A DNA stretch of 28,681 nucleotides from positions 1-28,681 of IMG/VR virus record IMGVR_UViG_3300046517_000985; one strand, written 5' to 3'. Position numbers and translations under genes: made by a program. The stretch is from a virus. Shown one piece after another: positions 22,274-28,563 of the stretch. Under the pieces are notes generated by a model. That model searched no databases and was not told where the DNA came from. It saw nothing but the letters and a program-made list of their open reading frames with translations. Within the stretch, counting starts at the first letter, position 1. Each line of letters starts with the position of its first letter.

Positions 22274-22966
22274 TTAGCGGTCTTCGTCCCAGACGATCTG
22301 GACGGTCGTCACGTTGGTGGGCGGGCTCGCGTTCGTTCCCTGGAACCGAAGCCCCTCTCGTGGTTGTAGCACAAGCGGAGAGTAAGGCTCGGGATCGTCG
22401 AAGTCGAGGAGGAAGGAACAGTAGGAGGGCGTTCGCAGGGGGATGACGACCTGTGCCAGGATCTGCTCGTTGAAGCGGGTCGACGTCGCCATGCCGCCGG
22501 CGAGGTAGTACATCGAGCACTGCGATGGGGGCGCGCCGAATGCGCGGTTCGTCGCGCTGGCGATGCTGGATCCGAGAGTCAGGAACGCGCTCACCGCGGT
22601 GCCGACCTCGAAGCTCGCGACTTGATAGCGCGTGACCTGATACCCCGTCTGCGCAGCCGAGGCCCCGCTGACGTTGTTCATGGCGACCCAGATCGATCGG
22701 ACCCGAGCGGCCTTCACGCCGTTGTTCTGGAAGATCGCGCTGATCGTCTGCCCGGTCGGGGACACGAAGGCGGTGGCCGAGTACGAGTAGACCTGCGGGC
22801 TTGTGGGCGTGTTGTTCGGGACGGTCGTGAGCGGCACGCTGACGCCCGGATTCACGATGGGGTTGCCGGCCGAATCGTAGAGCGTGGTGAACGCGGCCAG
22901 CCCGGCATTCACGTCGACCGTCATGTCGGTGTCGGGCGCGTAGATCAGGACGTTGTCGGAGGCCAT
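22274..22966 (-). CDS. Virion protein paralog, third of a tandem triplet
   Basis: A 230-aa protein with an N-terminal region (TVDVNAGLAAFTTLYDSAGN) that matches the TVD.TSKALRTTLYD..G.. module of the two upstream genes. The remaining part is beta-rich, Val/Thr/Ser/Pro (SATAFVSPTGQTISAIFQNN ... STRFNEQILAQVVIPLRTP), with an ending like the others (VQIVWDEDR compared with EWDEGTV and EWDESTT). The start shares a base with the upstream stop. I infer a tail or virion surface protein of unknown detail; the triplication suggests different copies in one structure or alternative receptors. Confidence 0.65.
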   Translation of the reverse strand: MASDNVLIYAPDTDMTVDVNAGLAAFTTLYDSAGNPIVNPGVSVPLTTVPNNTPTSPQVYSYSATAFVSPTGQTISAIFQNNGVKAARVRSIWVAMNNVSGASAAQTGYQVTRYQVASFEVGTAVSAFLTLGSSIASATNRAFGAPPSQCSMYYLAGGMATSTRFNEQILAQVVIPLRTPSYCSFLLDFDDPEPYSPLVLQPREGLRFQGTNASPPTNVTTVQIVWDEDR

Positions 22967-23592
22967 CAGACCGTCCCCTCATCCCACTCGATGTAGCCGG
23001 CGAAGCCCATGCCCGCGACGGACGTATCGCCGTTCTCGATCGCGATGCCCTCACCCTTGTGCAGCTCGATTGGTGAGCCGTTGGCGCGCAGCTCGGACTG
23101 CTGGGGCCACGAGAAGTACTGGAAGTTGCCCGTCGCCGCGACGGAGATCGACTGGATCCAGACGGCGTCCCCGATGCCAGTGAGGCCGCCGATGCCCGCG
23201 TTGTTGAACTGGACGTCCGCGACGGAGGCCGCGTCGCCCGTGCGCTTCTTCGTCGGCGTGATCGTCGTATTGCTGCCCGAGATCGAGCCAGTCGTGCGGG
23301 TCCAGAAGTGGCGTCGACCCTGCGCGCCGGGACTCGTGCCGTCGAACAGCTCGATCGCGCGGAAGCACCGGATCCGCATGAAGTCGGTTGTGCTCGTGTT
23401 CACGAGGCCGAGCATGACCGTATTCGCGGTCGTCGCGCCGGTGTGGCGGATGATGAACCCCGCCATGTACGACCGAAGGGCCGCCGGGCGCTCGACGATC
23501 TCACGGCCCTGTGGGTCGTAGAGCGTGGTGCGCAGCGCCTTCGAGGTCGGGTCGACCGTCGCGAGGTTGCCGCTGGGCCCGAGGATGATCAC
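22966..23592 (-). CDS. Virion protein paralog, second of a tandem triplet
   Basis: A 208-aa protein counted from a GTG at 23592 that overlaps the upstream stop as GTGA, the phage's usual pattern. An ATG at 23610 is an alternative adding six residues. The N-terminal module is ATVDPTSKALRTTLYDPQGR, followed by a short insertion, and then RTGDAASVADVQF. The ending is MGFAGYIEWDEGTV. The best match in the window is the next gene upstream (211 aa), with very similar modules and spacing. Predicted to be a beta-rich virion protein. No receptor-binding motif is recognised and the exact location is unknown. Confidence 0.65.
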   Translation of the reverse strand: MIILGPSGNLATVDPTSKALRTTLYDPQGREIVERPAALRSYMAGFIIRHTGATTANTVMLGLVNTSTTDFMRIRCFRAIELFDGTSPGAQGRRHFWTRTTGSISGSNTTITPTKKRTGDAASVADVQFNNAGIGGLTGIGDAVWIQSISVAATGNFQYFSWPQQSELRANGSPIELHKGEGIAIENGDTSVAGMGFAGYIEWDEGTV

Positions 23593-24224
23593 GTCGTGGA
23601 CTCGTCCCACTCCACGGTGCCGCAGATGCCGAAGCCCGCGGTGGTGTTCTCGTTGAGGAAGATCCCGATGCCCTCGTTCTGCAGGAGTTCGATGGGGGAA
23701 ATGAGACGCTCCGCCATGACGTACAGGGGGATCGGGAAGTACTGCACGAGGCCGGTCGCGGAGATCGGCAGCGCGATCTTGCAGAAAGGCGAGTAGACCT
23801 TCGTCATCGAGCCGACCGTGAGGCCGGTGTCGACGAAGCGCACGTCTGCGACCGAGGCGGCGTCACCGGTACGCTTCAGCGAGGGCGTGATGGTCGTGCC
23901 CGAGGAGGGCGCCGCGGTCGCCGTGCGCTGCAGGTAGTAGGCTCGGGTCGTCGTGGACGCCGTCGTGCCGTCGAACACGACCTGCAGACGAATCGAGCGG
24001 ATTCGGCACTTCTTCGAGGCGTCGGCGTTGAAGAGCGACCAGACGATGGCGTCGGCCGACGTCGTGGTCGACTGCCGGATGAGCACGTTCGCGAGGTAGG
24101 AGCCCGCCGTGGGCTTCTTGATCAGCTCGTTGCCCGAGGAGTCGTACAGCGTCGTACGGAGGGCTTTGGAGGTTGCGTCGACTGTCGCTTCGTCGGCGCC
24201 CGCGCCGCTCTGGATGAATGCCAT
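23589..24224 (-). CDS. Virion protein paralog, first of a tandem triplet
   Basis: A 211-aa protein starting MAFIQSGAGADEATVDATSK. It shares with the two following genes the module TVDATSKALRTTLYDSSGNE, the internal KRTGDAASVADVRF, and the end ICGTVEWDESTT. The match to its immediate downstream neighbour is the strongest. AGGCGGA lies about 5 nt before the ATG. It follows the tail fibre gene after 10 bp. The product is likely a virion surface protein. The shared N-terminal module suggests a common anchoring site, while the differing middle segments would be exposed. No experimental role is known to me. Confidence 0.65.
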   Translation of the reverse strand: MAFIQSGAGADEATVDATSKALRTTLYDSSGNELIKKPTAGSYLANVLIRQSTTTSADAIVWSLFNADASKKCRIRSIRLQVVFDGTTASTTTRAYYLQRTATAAPSSGTTITPSLKRTGDAASVADVRFVDTGLTVGSMTKVYSPFCKIALPISATGLVQYFPIPLYVMAERLISPIELLQNEGIGIFLNENTTAGFGICGTVEWDESTT

Positions 24225-24234
24225 GGTTCCGCCT

Positions 24235-25341
24235 TTAGATGATCACGTAAGAGAACCAGTAGTCCCCGACGACCGGTCCTTGCAACGATACCACACGGAC
24301 GTTGAACCCGCCGCCCACCCAGGCCTCCTCGGCGAAGGTCGCGAAGGCTTCCGCGAACGCGTTGGCTGGGTTCACGCCGGTGTTGTCGGTGAGCGAGGCC
24401 TGAATGAAGACCTGCTTGCCCGTCGTCATGCCCGCGTCGGTGATCGCGACCGTGGTCTCCCAGGTCGGCGTCGCACCGAAGGACGCCTTGAACTGGACGG
24501 GGGTGAGGCCCGAGCCGGATGAGGTGATGGCGACGTTCTGCGCGAAGGTCAGGCGCCCCTTGGCATCGACGGTGAACTGCCCTACGTGGGTGGCATCGCC
24601 GTAGGTGCCCGGCGTCACGGCCGTGCTCGCGAGGGTCAGGGCGCCCGTCTGCGTAACCGTCGCGTCGCCGCTCATCGGCACCCAGGTCGGCAGCGTGCCG
24701 TCCGAGACGAGGAAGTCCGCGATCGCCCCGAGCGCAACGCGCGTGTTGTGGAGCAGGGTGCGCGAGATTAGATCGCCCTGCGACGTCATGGGCGAGAGGT
24801 TGTCGAAGGCGTCCTGCTTGTTCGAGGCGCCCGTGCCCCCTCGGGCGATCGAGAGCGTGCCCGTCCAGCCGGCGGCGATGTTCACCGCGGCGAGGAGCGC
24901 TGCGCTCGGCGTGCCGGTCAGCGTGAGCGTGACGTTCGTGTCGTCGGTCTCGGTGAGCGCGAATGGTGTGGGTGACGAGCCCGTGATCGCGACGTTCTGC
25001 GCGAATGTTAGCCGGCCCTTCGCGTCGACCGTGAACTGTCCTACGTGGGTGCCGTCGCCGTAGGTGCCGGGTGTCACCGCGGTGTTCGCGAGCGTGAGCG
25101 CGCCGCTCGACGCGATCGTGGCGTCGCCGGACATCGCGACGGACTGCCAGGCCGCACCGTCTGCGATCAGGAGGTGCCCCGAGGTCGGGGTCGTCGTCCC
25201 GAGGGGGGCGCCTTTGATCTTGGCGACGGTCGGACTCGGGTAGGTGCCCGAGAGGTCGCCGCCGGCGGGGCCGGACGGAGGGGTCGGCGTGCCCGCGGGC
25301 TGCGCCTTGACCATCTGCTGAAGTAGGGGATCCCACGGCAT
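24235..25341 (-). CDS. Tail fibre protein with duplicated unit
   Basis: A 368-aa protein with no signal peptide. The start has a Pro/Thr/Gly-rich segment (TPTPPSGPAGGDLSGTYPSP TVAKIKG), a fibre-typical string. Two copies of a long unit follow. Both contain MSGDAT...GALTLA.TAVTPGTYGD.THVGQFTVDAKGRLTFAQNV, beginning at residues 70 and 223. This repeat is a widely seen tail-fibre unit. A SIARGGTGASNKQDAFDNLS string lies between them, another known fibre element. The C-terminal third (VQFKASFGATPTWETTVAIT ... GDYWFSYVII) is beta-rich and is the likely tip. The role is adsorption to the host, anchored at the N-terminus. It is the first of four consecutive tail-type genes in the direction of transcription. 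Confidence 0.82.
   Translation of the reverse strand: MPWDPLLQQMVKAQPAGTPTPPSGPAGGDLSGTYPSPTVAKIKGAPLGTTTPTSGHLLIADGAAWQSVAMSGDATIASSGALTLANTAVTPGTYGDGTHVGQFTVDAKGRLTFAQNVAITGSSPTPFALTETDDTNVTLTLTGTPSAALLAAVNIAAGWTGTLSIARGGTGASNKQDAFDNLSPMTSQGDLISRTLLHNTRVALGAIADFLVSDGTLPTWVPMSGDATVTQTGALTLASTAVTPGTYGDATHVGQFTVDAKGRLTFAQNVAITSSGSGLTPVQFKASFGATPTWETTVAITDAGMTTGKQVFIQASLTDNTGVNPANAFAEAFATFAEEAWVGGGFNVRVVSLQGPVVGDYWFSYVII
24530..24675 (-). repeat. Second copy of internal fibre repeat
   Basis: This copy codes for a segment starting with Met 223 of the fibre protein and is offset by 459 bp (153 codons) from the other copy at 24989-25134. Most third codon positions differ while the protein match stays high, so the duplication is old or kept by selection. 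Confidence 0.7.
24989..25134 (-). repeat. First copy of internal fibre repeat
   Basis: This copy codes for the segment beginning with Met 70 of the fibre protein. See the second copy for offset and comparison. Confidence 0.7.
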
Positions 25342-25350
25342 CGCGGGGCT

Positions 25351-25596
25351 CTACTTCTTCGCTCGCTGCGCCTTGAGCGTGTCCCCGATCGTGGTGCGCT
25401 TCTTCTTGGTCGAGAAGAAGTCGCAGCAGTATTCGTCCGCGGGCTCGGGCAGCTTGTCGCCGCCGTTCCACTTCTGGAAATTCATCTGGCCGCACCGCTT
25501 CTGGTCGCCCGAGACGTACTCGCACTTCGCGCAGTCCGAGCCGCCTTTCGGGACCTTCATCCCGACCTGATGCCCTTTAGGGACGTCGAGCTTCAT
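25351..25596 (-). CDS. Small cysteine-rich protein
   Basis: An 81-aa protein with a Lys-rich tail. Cysteines lie at residues 22, 25, 35, 57 and 58 (DCAKCEY, RCGQ, YCCDFF). The pattern CxxC...C...EYC.DFF with WNGGDKLPEPADEY between resembles small phage proteins with a metal- or iron-sulfur-type Cys array (HiPIP-like in appearance), but I do not claim a family. I chose the ATG at 25596 because the upstream 46-aa ORF overlaps it by 20 bp; a longer frame from 25683 exists but its first residues are Ser/Gly/Asp-rich and uninformative. Its stop is directly before the fibre gene. Function unknown; a fold cofactor or a fibre helper are both possible. Confidence 0.58.
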   Translation of the reverse strand: MKLDVPKGHQVGMKVPKGGSDCAKCEYVSGDQKRCGQMNFQKWNGGDKLPEPADEYCCDFFSTKKKRTTIGDTLKAQRAKK

Positions 25597-25717
25597 CGCG
25601 TCGGTGCTTTTTCTGTTGGAGTGCCACGAGGTGAGGGTACTTCTTGATGATGTGCTTCCGTCGGCGCCAGGCGCGCCACTCATCGAGGACGATGGCGATG
25701 ACCCGAGGGAGCTTCAT
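25577..25717 (-). CDS. Short basic helical ORF
   Basis: A 46-aa frame starting MKLPRVIAIVLDEWRAWRRR and ending KKHRRDEARRP. A hydrophobic start (VIAIVL) is followed by an Arg/Lys-rich helix, a composition that is unlikely by chance. It overlaps the next gene by 20 bp and sits between the hairpin at 25737-25759 and the Cys-rich protein gene. No good ribosome-binding site was found. It is offered as a likely small gene, with no functional call. Confidence 0.4.
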   Translation of the reverse strand: MKLPRVIAIVLDEWRAWRRRKHIIKKYPHLVALQQKKHRRDEARRP

Positions 25718-25736
25718 ACGCTCGCGTGGTGGGCCA

Positions 25737-25759
25737 GGGGCCTCCTAGTCGGAGGCCCC
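25737..25759. terminator. Strong hairpin after the lysis genes, possible terminator
   Basis: A perfect nine-pair stem, GGGGCCTCC-TAGTC-GGAGGCCCC, with a five-base loop lies 25 bp after the stop of the holin-like gene. On the minus strand no U-run follows, so it is not a classic rho-independent terminator in the direction of the genes. On the plus strand GTTTTCC follows some seven bases later, which could stop opposing transcription. It probably marks the boundary between lysis and tail transcripts through termination or RNA processing. Confidence 0.5.
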
Positions 25760-25784
25760 CAGCCCCGTTTTCCTCTGTTACAGG

Positions 25785-26027
25785 CTACTTGCCGAGGTTG
25801 CGCACGACGCTGGCGCCGGCGAACATCGGGACGAGGCCGCCGGCGACCTGGCCGATCACCGCCACGGCCGGGCAGGCCGCAGGGTAGAACTGGCACAGGA
25901 CCGAGCCCGCGACTGGCGCCACGGCGGCGATGACCGCAGACGTCTCCGTCCGCTTGCCGACCATGACCGGAACCGCGGCGTCGATCAGCGAGCCCGCGGC
26001 CTGCAGAATCTTCACGAACCAGCTCAT
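25785..26027 (-). CDS. Holin-like small membrane protein
   Basis: An 80-aa protein starting MSWFVKILQAAGSLIDAAVP. An amphipathic N-terminal helix is followed by Ala/Val/Gly-rich hydrophobic stretches (about residues 30-45 and 50-72) and a short basic end (RNLGK). It comes right after the endolysin gene in the transcript. Small hydrophobic proteins there usually form the membrane holes that release or activate the endolysin. A strong AGGAGG ribosome-binding site lies 8 nt upstream. Other phages usually order holin before endolysin, so this order is somewhat reversed. The name is by context and hydrophobicity. Confidence 0.6.
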   Translation of the reverse strand: MSWFVKILQAAGSLIDAAVPVMVGKRTETSAVIAAVAPVAGSVLCQFYPAACPAVAVIGQVAGGLVPMFAGASVVRNLGK

Positions 26028-26042
26028 AAGGGGATCCTCCTG

Positions 26043-26061
26043 CCGCGAGTCTACATCGCGG
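26043..26061 (-). promoter_or_regulatory. Hairpin upstream of the holin-like gene
   Basis: The minus-strand sequence CCGCGATGTAGACTCGCGG has a perfect six-pair stem with a seven-base loop. It lies in the 43-bp gap between endolysin stop and holin-like start, next to the AGGAGG site. It may delay or tune holin translation or allow processing. It also shares its ends (CCGCG...CGCGG) and its 19-nt length with the capsid upstream hairpin. Confidence 0.35.
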
Positions 26062-26070
26062 AGGTCAGAA

Positions 26071-26505
26071 TCAGAACCCCGCGAGCGAGAAGTGCATCGG
26101 GTCGAGCCGGCTGTGGAAGTCGCCGCCGTAGGTGAAGCCGAAGAACGCGAACGCCTCGACGATGCGCGAGTCGAAGCGCTTCGCTGACCCGAGGGGGTAC
26201 TCATTCGGGCAGAAGTCGCCGGCGATCCCCCACGAGTGCGCGCTCAGGTGACCGGGATGCGCGCGGATCGAGCGCTGCTGGAAGATGCCGCCGTAGGAGT
26301 CGACCAGCGACGACAGCCCGAGGTCTTTGATGCGGGTGAGCGCGCCGACGAAGTTCGGCACCGCGAGCCGGTGCGCCCGGCTCTTGTGGACGAGCGCGGA
26401 GCCGTAGAGCAGCGGGTAGGGCAGGTCGAAGAGGACGATGTTCTTCGCCTCGAAGTCGAGGAGGGTGGCGTCGCCGTACTTCGCGAGGACTTGATCGTAC
26501 GTCAT
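26071..26505 (-). CDS. Endolysin, M15-family peptidase
   Basis: A 144-aa enzyme that would cut the peptide stem or crosslinks of peptidoglycan to release progeny. The zinc-site motif SAHSWGIAGDF is at residues 88-98 (H90 and D97), and the third ligand and active segment is GGDFHSRLDPMHF with H138 at residues 127-139. This matches the M15 family (VanY / Ply L-alanoyl-D-glutamate or D,D-carboxypeptidase group). No signal peptide or cell-wall-binding domain is present, so it would depend on a holin. GAGGT lies 5 nt upstream of the ATG. It is a minimal single-domain form, as usual for phages of Gram-negative hosts. Confidence 0.88.
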   Translation of the reverse strand: MTYDQVLAKYGDATLLDFEAKNIVLFDLPYPLLYGSALVHKSRAHRLAVPNFVGALTRIKDLGLSSLVDSYGGIFQQRSIRAHPGHLSAHSWGIAGDFCPNEYPLGSAKRFDSRIVEAFAFFGFTYGGDFHSRLDPMHFSLAGF

Positions 26506-26512
26506 GGTGACC

Positions 26513-26758
26513 TCAGATGTTCGGCTTGCTGTAGTTCGGCGCGCTCGCCGGGGGCGGCGGGCTGTCGGGCATCACGAGGACGCGCACAGTGCCGTCGCAT
26601 TTGTTCAGGATGAAGAGGCGCACGCCGCGCTCGACGCCGTCGCGGCCGGCGACGGTGTAGCAGTCGCGCGGCGCTGGCGGCGTGATCGCGATCGTGGCGG
26701 CCGCACCGACGAGCACGAGACCCGAGAACACGAGGAGCGGAGCGAGGAAGCGAAGCAT
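26513..26758 (-). CDS. Small signal-anchored protein of the lysis region
   Basis: An 81-aa protein. Residues 1-27 (MLRFLAPLLVFSGLVLVGAA...) are a hydrophobic signal anchor or signal peptide, with no lipobox. The rest is a short periplasmic-type domain with two cysteines (33 and 54) and a Pro-rich end (PDSPPPPASAPNYSKPN). The gene is immediately before the endolysin gene, and an AAAGGGA site lies about 9 nt before its ATG. A spanin or other envelope role is possible from position and the Pro-rich tail but is not supported by motifs. Confidence 0.6.
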   Translation of the reverse strand: MLRFLAPLLVFSGLVLVGAAATIAITPPAPRDCYTVAGRDGVERGVRLFILNKCDGTVRVLVMPDSPPPPASAPNYSKPNI

Positions 26759-26760
26759 GG

Positions 26761-27180
26761 CTAGTTTCCCTTTCGTCGCCGCACGCGCAGGTGCAGCCGG
26801 TAGAATTTGCCCGAGGTCGGCGTGCTCTCGGCTCGGGACTGGACGAGACGCCGGCGGAGCTGGTCTGGATTGAACCCGAGGTGGTTGCAGATGCTGATGA
26901 ACGAGTACAGGTACTCTTCCTCCGGGGACGCGAGCCAGTCAACGGCCTGGCGTTCGAGCTTCCGCGGGTGGATGCGCGCGGCCTTGAGGTGGCCCTGGTA
27001 GCAGCGGATCGCGTCTTCGAGGATCGCGAGCATCAGGGCCTTCTCGCCCGAGAGGAGCGAGTCGTTCCGGTGGCCGCCGGCGAGCTGCGCCGGGAAGACG
27101 TGCTCCTCCTGCAGCATCTCGCGGGCGACCACGTAGGCTTCGCCCTCGTTGCGTATAACCCGAGGCTCGGCCACGGTCAC
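26761..27180 (-). CDS. HTH-like small protein
   Basis: A 139-aa protein from a GTG start (27180) that overlaps the preceding stop as GTGA. The pattern SGEKALMLAILEDAIRCYQG ... ERQAVDWLAS ... YSFISICNHLGFNPDQLRRRLVQ resembles a small phage and bacterial family in which the last helices look like a helix-turn-helix. I know it only as hypothetical. The end is Arg/Lys-rich. Its place ahead of the lysis genes would suit a late regulator, but this is an inference. Confidence 0.6.
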   Translation of the reverse strand: MTVAEPRVIRNEGEAYVVAREMLQEEHVFPAQLAGGHRNDSLLSGEKALMLAILEDAIRCYQGHLKAARIHPRKLERQAVDWLASPEEEYLYSFISICNHLGFNPDQLRRRLVQSRAESTPTSGKFYRLHLRVRRRKGN

Positions 27181-27329
27181 CGCGCGCCGATGAGCAGCTC
27201 GAAGGCGACGCCGACGAGACAGACCGCGGCGACCACGCCGACCGTGAACACGAGGCAGAGCGGCAGCACGATGAACGAGAGGAGCCAGGCTGCGGCGCGG
27301 GAGCGGACGTAGCGCTCGGGCTTGCTCAT
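27177..27329 (-). CDS. Small single-pass membrane protein
   Basis: A 50-aa protein starting MSKPERYVRSRAAAWLLSFI with a single long hydrophobic stretch (about residues 15-46) after a basic N-terminus and a short LIGAR end. Its ATG overlaps the stop of the upstream gene (ATGA), and its stop overlaps the next start (GTGA). It lies in the lysis neighbourhood. A second holin or antiholin is possible but unproven. The longer frame in this region was rejected because it crosses the neighbouring gene. Confidence 0.62.
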   Translation of the reverse strand: MSKPERYVRSRAAAWLLSFIVLPLCLVFTVGVVAAVCLVGVAFELLIGAR

Positions 27330-27619
27330 CGGGACGTCAGCCGCGGGTCGGGGGTGCCGCACCATGTGATCCATGGGAGTTGCGGGTCCCACGGCATCGG
27401 GCTCTGCGGCGTCCACGGCAACGTCGGGTAGGGACCGGGGTAGATCGGCGGCGTCGGCGCGGGTGCGGGCTGTCCGCACGTGCGACAGCGGCCGCAGCCC
27501 GTGCAGTGCGTGCCACCGATCGTGAAGGTCAGCTCCTGCCCGTGGACGATGGGCACACTCGCGCCGCACTCCGTCCCATTCGAGACGTGCCAGCCGGGCG
27601 GCGCGGTAATCGTGCTCAC
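27326..27619 (-). CDS. Small Cys- and Pro-rich protein
   Basis: A 97-aa protein from a GTG start (27619), chosen because AGGAG lies about 6 nt upstream and GTGA overlaps the preceding stop. The longer ATG form (27691) would overlap the upstream gene by 76 bp. Residues 38-49 (HCTGCGRCRTCG) are a C-x2-C-x2-C-x2-C array that could bind zinc or an iron-sulfur centre. The C-terminal half is Pro/Trp-rich (PAPAPTPPIYPGPYPTLPWT). Function unknown. Confidence 0.6.
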   Translation of the reverse strand: MSTITAPPGWHVSNGTECGASVPIVHGQELTFTIGGTHCTGCGRCRTCGQPAPAPTPPIYPGPYPTLPWTPQSPMPWDPQLPWITWCGTPDPRLTSR

Positions 27620-28146
27620 GGGCGCTCCTGCCGAATGGGATCCGAGGTCGGTGAACGCGGCCGACTCGACGGACCCGGGTGACGTGCGCATGCCTTGCAC
27701 CGTACCGCGATCGCGTGGCGGCGTCCACCGATGATGCCGGCCCGAGGGAACCCCGCCGCGGCGAGCTTCGCGTAGAAGGGTGCGCCCCCGCGGTGCGCGG
27801 CCGCCGGCGCCCCGTCGTCCGGCACGATCGTGAGCCCGAGCTGTCCGAAGGCGGTCGAGCCGCACGAGCCGCAGGCGCCGCCGTACGCCATGACCGCCGC
27901 GAGGCGCAGGCGCTCGCGCCCGCCGACGGTCGCCGCCTTGGCGTAGGCGCGCTGCCCGAGCTTGGGCGGCGTGAGGCCGGCGCGCCGGGCGCGCGCGTAG
28001 GCGCGGCGGTGGTCGGCGCGCGTGGCCGCCCAGCGCTTGTAGCAGGCCGGGCAGTAGCCGCGGCGCGTCATCTTCGTCGCGCAGCCCTGTCCCGAGCAGG
28101 AGTACTCGGGTTCCGTTGACTCTGGCGGCAAGCGATTTTGCTCCAT
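27616..28146 (-). CDS. Degenerate HNH-like zinc protein
   Basis: A 176-aa protein from the ATG at 28146; a TTG eight codons upstream is possible. Residues 17-39 (CSGQGC ... GYCPACYKRW) match the small zinc knuckle common at the N-terminus of phage HNH proteins. Residues 88-153 follow the layout of phage HNH endonucleases (YGGACGSCGS ... LTIVPDDGAPAAAHRGG ... FYAKL...GFP ... AVRCKACA), with cysteines at 92, 95, 150 and 153. The usual catalytic Asp-His after LTI is replaced by Val-Pro, and the Asn of the last CxxCN is lost. The protein probably binds zinc and DNA but cannot cut by the usual mechanism. It is the first gene after the control region. Confidence 0.6.
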   Translation of the reverse strand: MEQNRLPPESTEPEYSCSGQGCATKMTRRGYCPACYKRWAATRADHRRAYARARRAGLTPPKLGQRAYAKAATVGGRERLRLAAVMAYGGACGSCGSTAFGQLGLTIVPDDGAPAAAHRGGAPFYAKLAAAGFPRAGIIGGRRHAIAVRCKACARHPGPSSRPRSPTSDPIRQERP

Positions 28147-28194
28147 GGCCCGACCGTAGCACAGATCCAATCCTTTTGCATAGCCTCATGGTAA

Positions 28195-28223
28195 ATTTTG
28201 CAATCCGCCGAGGGGAACTGCAA
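28195..28223 (-). promoter_or_regulatory. Candidate leftward sigma70-type promoter
   Basis: Reading the minus strand, TTGCAG (28223-28218), a 17-base spacer and CAAAAT (28200-28195) make a weak -35/-10 pair, set in a short AT-rich patch just upstream of the first leftward gene. The hexamers match poorly in part, so this is a tentative call. Confidence 0.3.
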
Positions 28224-28325
28224 CGGCTGTGGCAAGGACAAGAGTGCTATGGCACCCCCTAAAGCACTGTCCCTATCGAAGTCGCACGCACCCGCGCCCA
28301 CGCATCTGCTGCAGCATCCGACACG

Positions 28326-28342
28326 TTGGCACGCGCCTTGCA
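28326..28342 (+). promoter_or_regulatory. Sigma54-like -24/-12 element, rightward
   Basis: TTGGCACG-CGCC-TTGCA fits the sigma54 consensus TGGCACG-N4-TTGC, with GG and GC exactly ten bases apart. A start near 28354 would read rightwards through the operator region. No enhancer-binding site was identified. Confidence 0.45.
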
Positions 28343-28377
28343 CGTCAACGGAAAGGTGCCGGCCCGGCGAAAGGCGT

Positions 28378-28410
28378 AGCAAGATCCGTGCCTTAGCAAG
28401 GAACGTGCCA
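28378..28410 (-). promoter_or_regulatory. Tandem sigma54-like elements, leftward
   Basis: On the minus strand TGGCACG-TTCC-TTGCT (28410-28395) is followed with a 17-bp step by AGGCACG-GATC-TTGCT (28393-28378). Both have the ten-base GG-to-GC spacing and point toward the late gene block. The tandem copy suggests either two promoters or a repeated protein-binding site of the form GGCACG-N4-TTGCTA. Confidence 0.45.
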
Positions 28411-28519
28411 GCCACGCGACGCTCGCGCTCACGCCACGCGCCATGCGTAGCCCGCATTCGGCATGCCGGAGTGCGTGAGGTCGGCGCTAGCGCTGGCGTC
28501 CGTGGCCGGTATCGCATGT

Positions 28520-28538
28520 GCTATAGGGTCTGGGTGAG
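28520..28538 (+). repeat. Operator-like direct repeat, copy 1
   Basis: GCTATAGGGTCTGGGTGAG, repeated 81 bp to the right (28601-28619) with one mismatch. A third start, GTGCTAT at 28675-28681, is cut by the window edge. The spacing and the neighbouring promoter suggest binding sites for a phage repressor. Confidence 0.6.
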
Positions 28539-28548
28539 CAACAAGGGT

Positions 28549-28563
28549 GGTCATGACCGGTCA
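28549..28563. repeat. Overlapping palindromes
   Basis: GGTCATGACC (28549-28558) and TGACCGGTCA (28554-28563) are two perfect ten-base palindromes sharing five bases, between the two direct repeat copies. They are candidate sites for a dimeric regulator. Confidence 0.45.

Noticed and set aside
25328-27405. Shared MPWDP string in the fibre start and in the Pro-rich protein end
   Set aside because: Only five residues and about 13 nt of DNA agree, with different context, so chance or a short coincidence is enough.
27326-28189. Single long minus-strand frame of 287 aa
   Set aside because: Its first two thirds are the Arg-rich shadow of the HNH-like gene; only the C-terminal part, from the GTG at 27619, is a supported gene.
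28242-28268. TGGCACC...AAAGC as a further sigma54-like site
   Set aside because: GG-to-GC spacing is eleven and the -12 element reads AAGC, so it does not meet the consensus.
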